Positions 13,983-15,102 of a stretch of 15,102 nt of DNA are shown here, one piece after another (the stretch's first letter is position 1; every line of letters starts with the position of its first letter). The position numbers and the translations under genes are program-made. The DNA comes from Mucilaginibacter sp. UBA4741 (lineage in GTDB: Bacteria > Bacteroidota > Bacteroidia > Sphingobacteriales > Sphingobacteriaceae), in contig DHIR01000144.1 in the NCBI GenBank assembly GCA_002403905.1, positions 1,825 to 16,926 of the forward strand, in the 5' to 3' direction. The notes beneath the pieces are model-generated. The model was given only the letters and a program-made list of their open reading frames with translations. It was not told the origin of the DNA and did not search any database.

Positions 13983-15102
13983 TTATTCAGAATATTCAAA
14001 CGTTTCCATAAACTTAGTAGTAAAGTTACCGGCACGGAAGTTTGGATCCTGTAATAATTTTAAGTGGAACGGTATGGTTGTTTTAACTCCTTCAATAACA
14101 AACTCGCTTAACGCACGCTCCATCGTGCTTAAAGCTTCTTCGCGGGTCTGGGCCACACAAATTACTTTAGCTATCATTGAATCGTAGTTAGGCGGAATAA
14201 CATAGCCGGTATACACATGCGTATCAATACGTACACCATGGCCGCCCGGCGAGTGGAAGTTGGTTATTTTTCCCGGTGACGGGCGGAAGTTATTAAACGG
14301 ATCTTCGGCGTTGATACGGCACTCGATGGCGTGCATTGTAGGCTCGTAGTTTTTGCCTGATATAGGTATGCCTGCGGCAACTTTTATTTGTTCTTTAATT
14401 AAATCGAAGTTGATTACCTCTTCGGTAACCGGATGCTCTACCTGTATACGGGTATTCATTTCCATAAAGTAGAAGTTGCGGTCCTTATCAACCAAAAACT
14501 CTACCGTACCGGCACCTTCGTATTTAACAGCTTTTGCACCTTTAATGGCAGCTTCGCCCATTTTTTTACGCAGTTTTTCTGTCATAAAAGGCGATGGCGC
14601 TTCTTCTACCAGCTTTTGGTGACGGCGCTGTATAGAGCAATCACGTTCTGACAAATGGCAAACTTTACCGTATTGGTCGCCTACCACTTGTATCTCGATG
14701 TGGCGTGGGTCCTGAACATATTTTTCCAGGTACATACCATCGTTACCAAAAGCCGCTCCTGATTCGGCACGTGCCGAATCCCAGGCTGCTTCAAACTCTT
14801 CGTCTTTCCAAACCACACGCATACCACGGCCACCACCACCGGCAGTTGCTTTTAATATAACCGGGTAGCCTATTTTTTTTGCTATCGCGATACCTGTTTT
14901 AACATCGGCTAACAAACCTTCAGAACCGGGGATGGTTGGCACACCCGCCTTTTTCATGGTTTCTTTGGCTGAAGCTTTATCGCCCATGGCATTGATCTGA
15001 TCGGCAGTTGCGCCGATAAATTTAATACCATACTCCGCACAAATGGCCGAGAACTTTGCATTCTCTGACAAGAAACCATAACCCGGATGGATAGCATCGG
15101 CA
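13983..15102 (-). CDS. accC: Biotin carboxylase subunit of acetyl-CoA carboxylase, AccC (start beyond the right edge)
   Basis: The frame is open to the window edge, where [15 protein letters not shown], a hallmark of AccC near residue 80, is read in frame; the true start is therefore outside the window and roughly the first 75 residues are missing. About 372 residues are visible. The ATP-grasp core shows [14 protein letters not shown] (glycine-rich ATP loop), [20 protein letters not shown], and the metal- and biotin-site stretch [16 protein letters not shown], followed by ECRINAEDP and the carboxylase C-terminal domain. The enzyme carboxylates biotin on the carrier AccB using ATP and bicarbonate, the first half of malonyl-CoA synthesis. 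AccB, usually the upstream partner, would lie to the right. The TTG at 15069-15071 is an internal Leu codon, not a start. tatC follows 67 nt downstream. Confidence 0.96.
   Translation of the reverse strand, partial: ADAIHPGYGFLSENAKFSAICAEYGIKFIGATADQINAMGDKASAKETMKKAGVPTIPGSEGLLADVKTGIAIAKKIGYPVILKATAGGGGRGMRVVWKDEEFEAAWDSARAESGAAFGNDGMYLEKYVQDPRHIEIQVVGDQYGKVCHLSERDCSIQRRHQKLVEEAPSPFMTEKLRKKMGEAAIKGAKAVKYEGAGTVEFLVDKDRNFYFMEMNTRIQVEHPVTEEVINFDLIKEQIKVAAGIPISGKNYEPTMHAIECRINAEDPFNNFRPSPGKITNFHSPGGHGVRIDTHVYTGYVIPPNYDSMIAKVICVAQTREEALSTMERALSEFVIEGVKTTIPFHLKLLQDPNFRAGNFTTKFMETFEYSE

Noticed and set aside
1..15102. tRNA or rRNA genes, riboswitches, phage or defence systems
   Set aside because: Both strands were read for these; no cloverleaf-type sequence, rRNA segment, recognisable riboswitch core, integrase or defence-gene signature was seen.

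Overview
The window reads as chromosomal DNA of a Bacteroidota bacterium, most likely Sphingobacteriaceae (Mucilaginibacter/Pedobacter-like). The signs are the fused E1 alpha-beta 2-oxo acid dehydrogenase, the CysM/CysE pair, the near absence of Shine-Dalgarno sequences, a TAnnTTTG-type -7 box, and palindromic intergenic repeats of a kind I associate with this group. This placement comes from protein family features, not from a database match. Nearly all of the coding sequence is housekeeping or ordinary metabolism. I see no phage, CRISPR, insertion sequence, defence or biosynthetic cluster.

Layout, left to right. Positions 1-2000 hold a truncated rsmA (minus strand) divergent from pdxA (plus), which ends at a perfect intrinsic terminator and is followed by a stand-alone two-CBS-domain protein. 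Facing the latter is a signal-peptide-bearing probable outer-membrane beta-barrel (2008-2964, minus) carrying a YNHxSNG motif like that of outer-membrane phospholipase A. Positions 2965-3832 are gene-poor. They contain a large composite palindrome of about 305 bp (3045-3349), a possible 55-residue membrane peptide, and a 42-bp tandem repeat array. A DEAD-box RNA helicase (3833-5038) and a secreted GH43 glycosidase (5050-6039) follow on the plus strand and end at a 22-bp perfect inverted repeat.

From 6146 onward every gene lies on the minus strand. Reading in the direction of transcription from the right edge: truncated accC (biotin carboxylase), tatC, rpiB and its terminator; then lutB, a DHFR/RibD-C family reductase, the fused E1 dehydrogenase and a SAM methyltransferase that overlaps it by 8 nt, a plausible four-gene transcription unit; then cysE-cysM, separated by one base, which together make cysteine from serine.

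The parts most worth a second look are in the 2965-3832 gap. The composite palindrome has three local hairpins at mirrored positions in both arms, and several base differences between the arms are compensatory. The 42-bp repeat array is an exact multiple of three and sits just ahead of the helicase gene. The OMPLA-like active-site motif in the neighbouring barrel protein is a testable functional lead.
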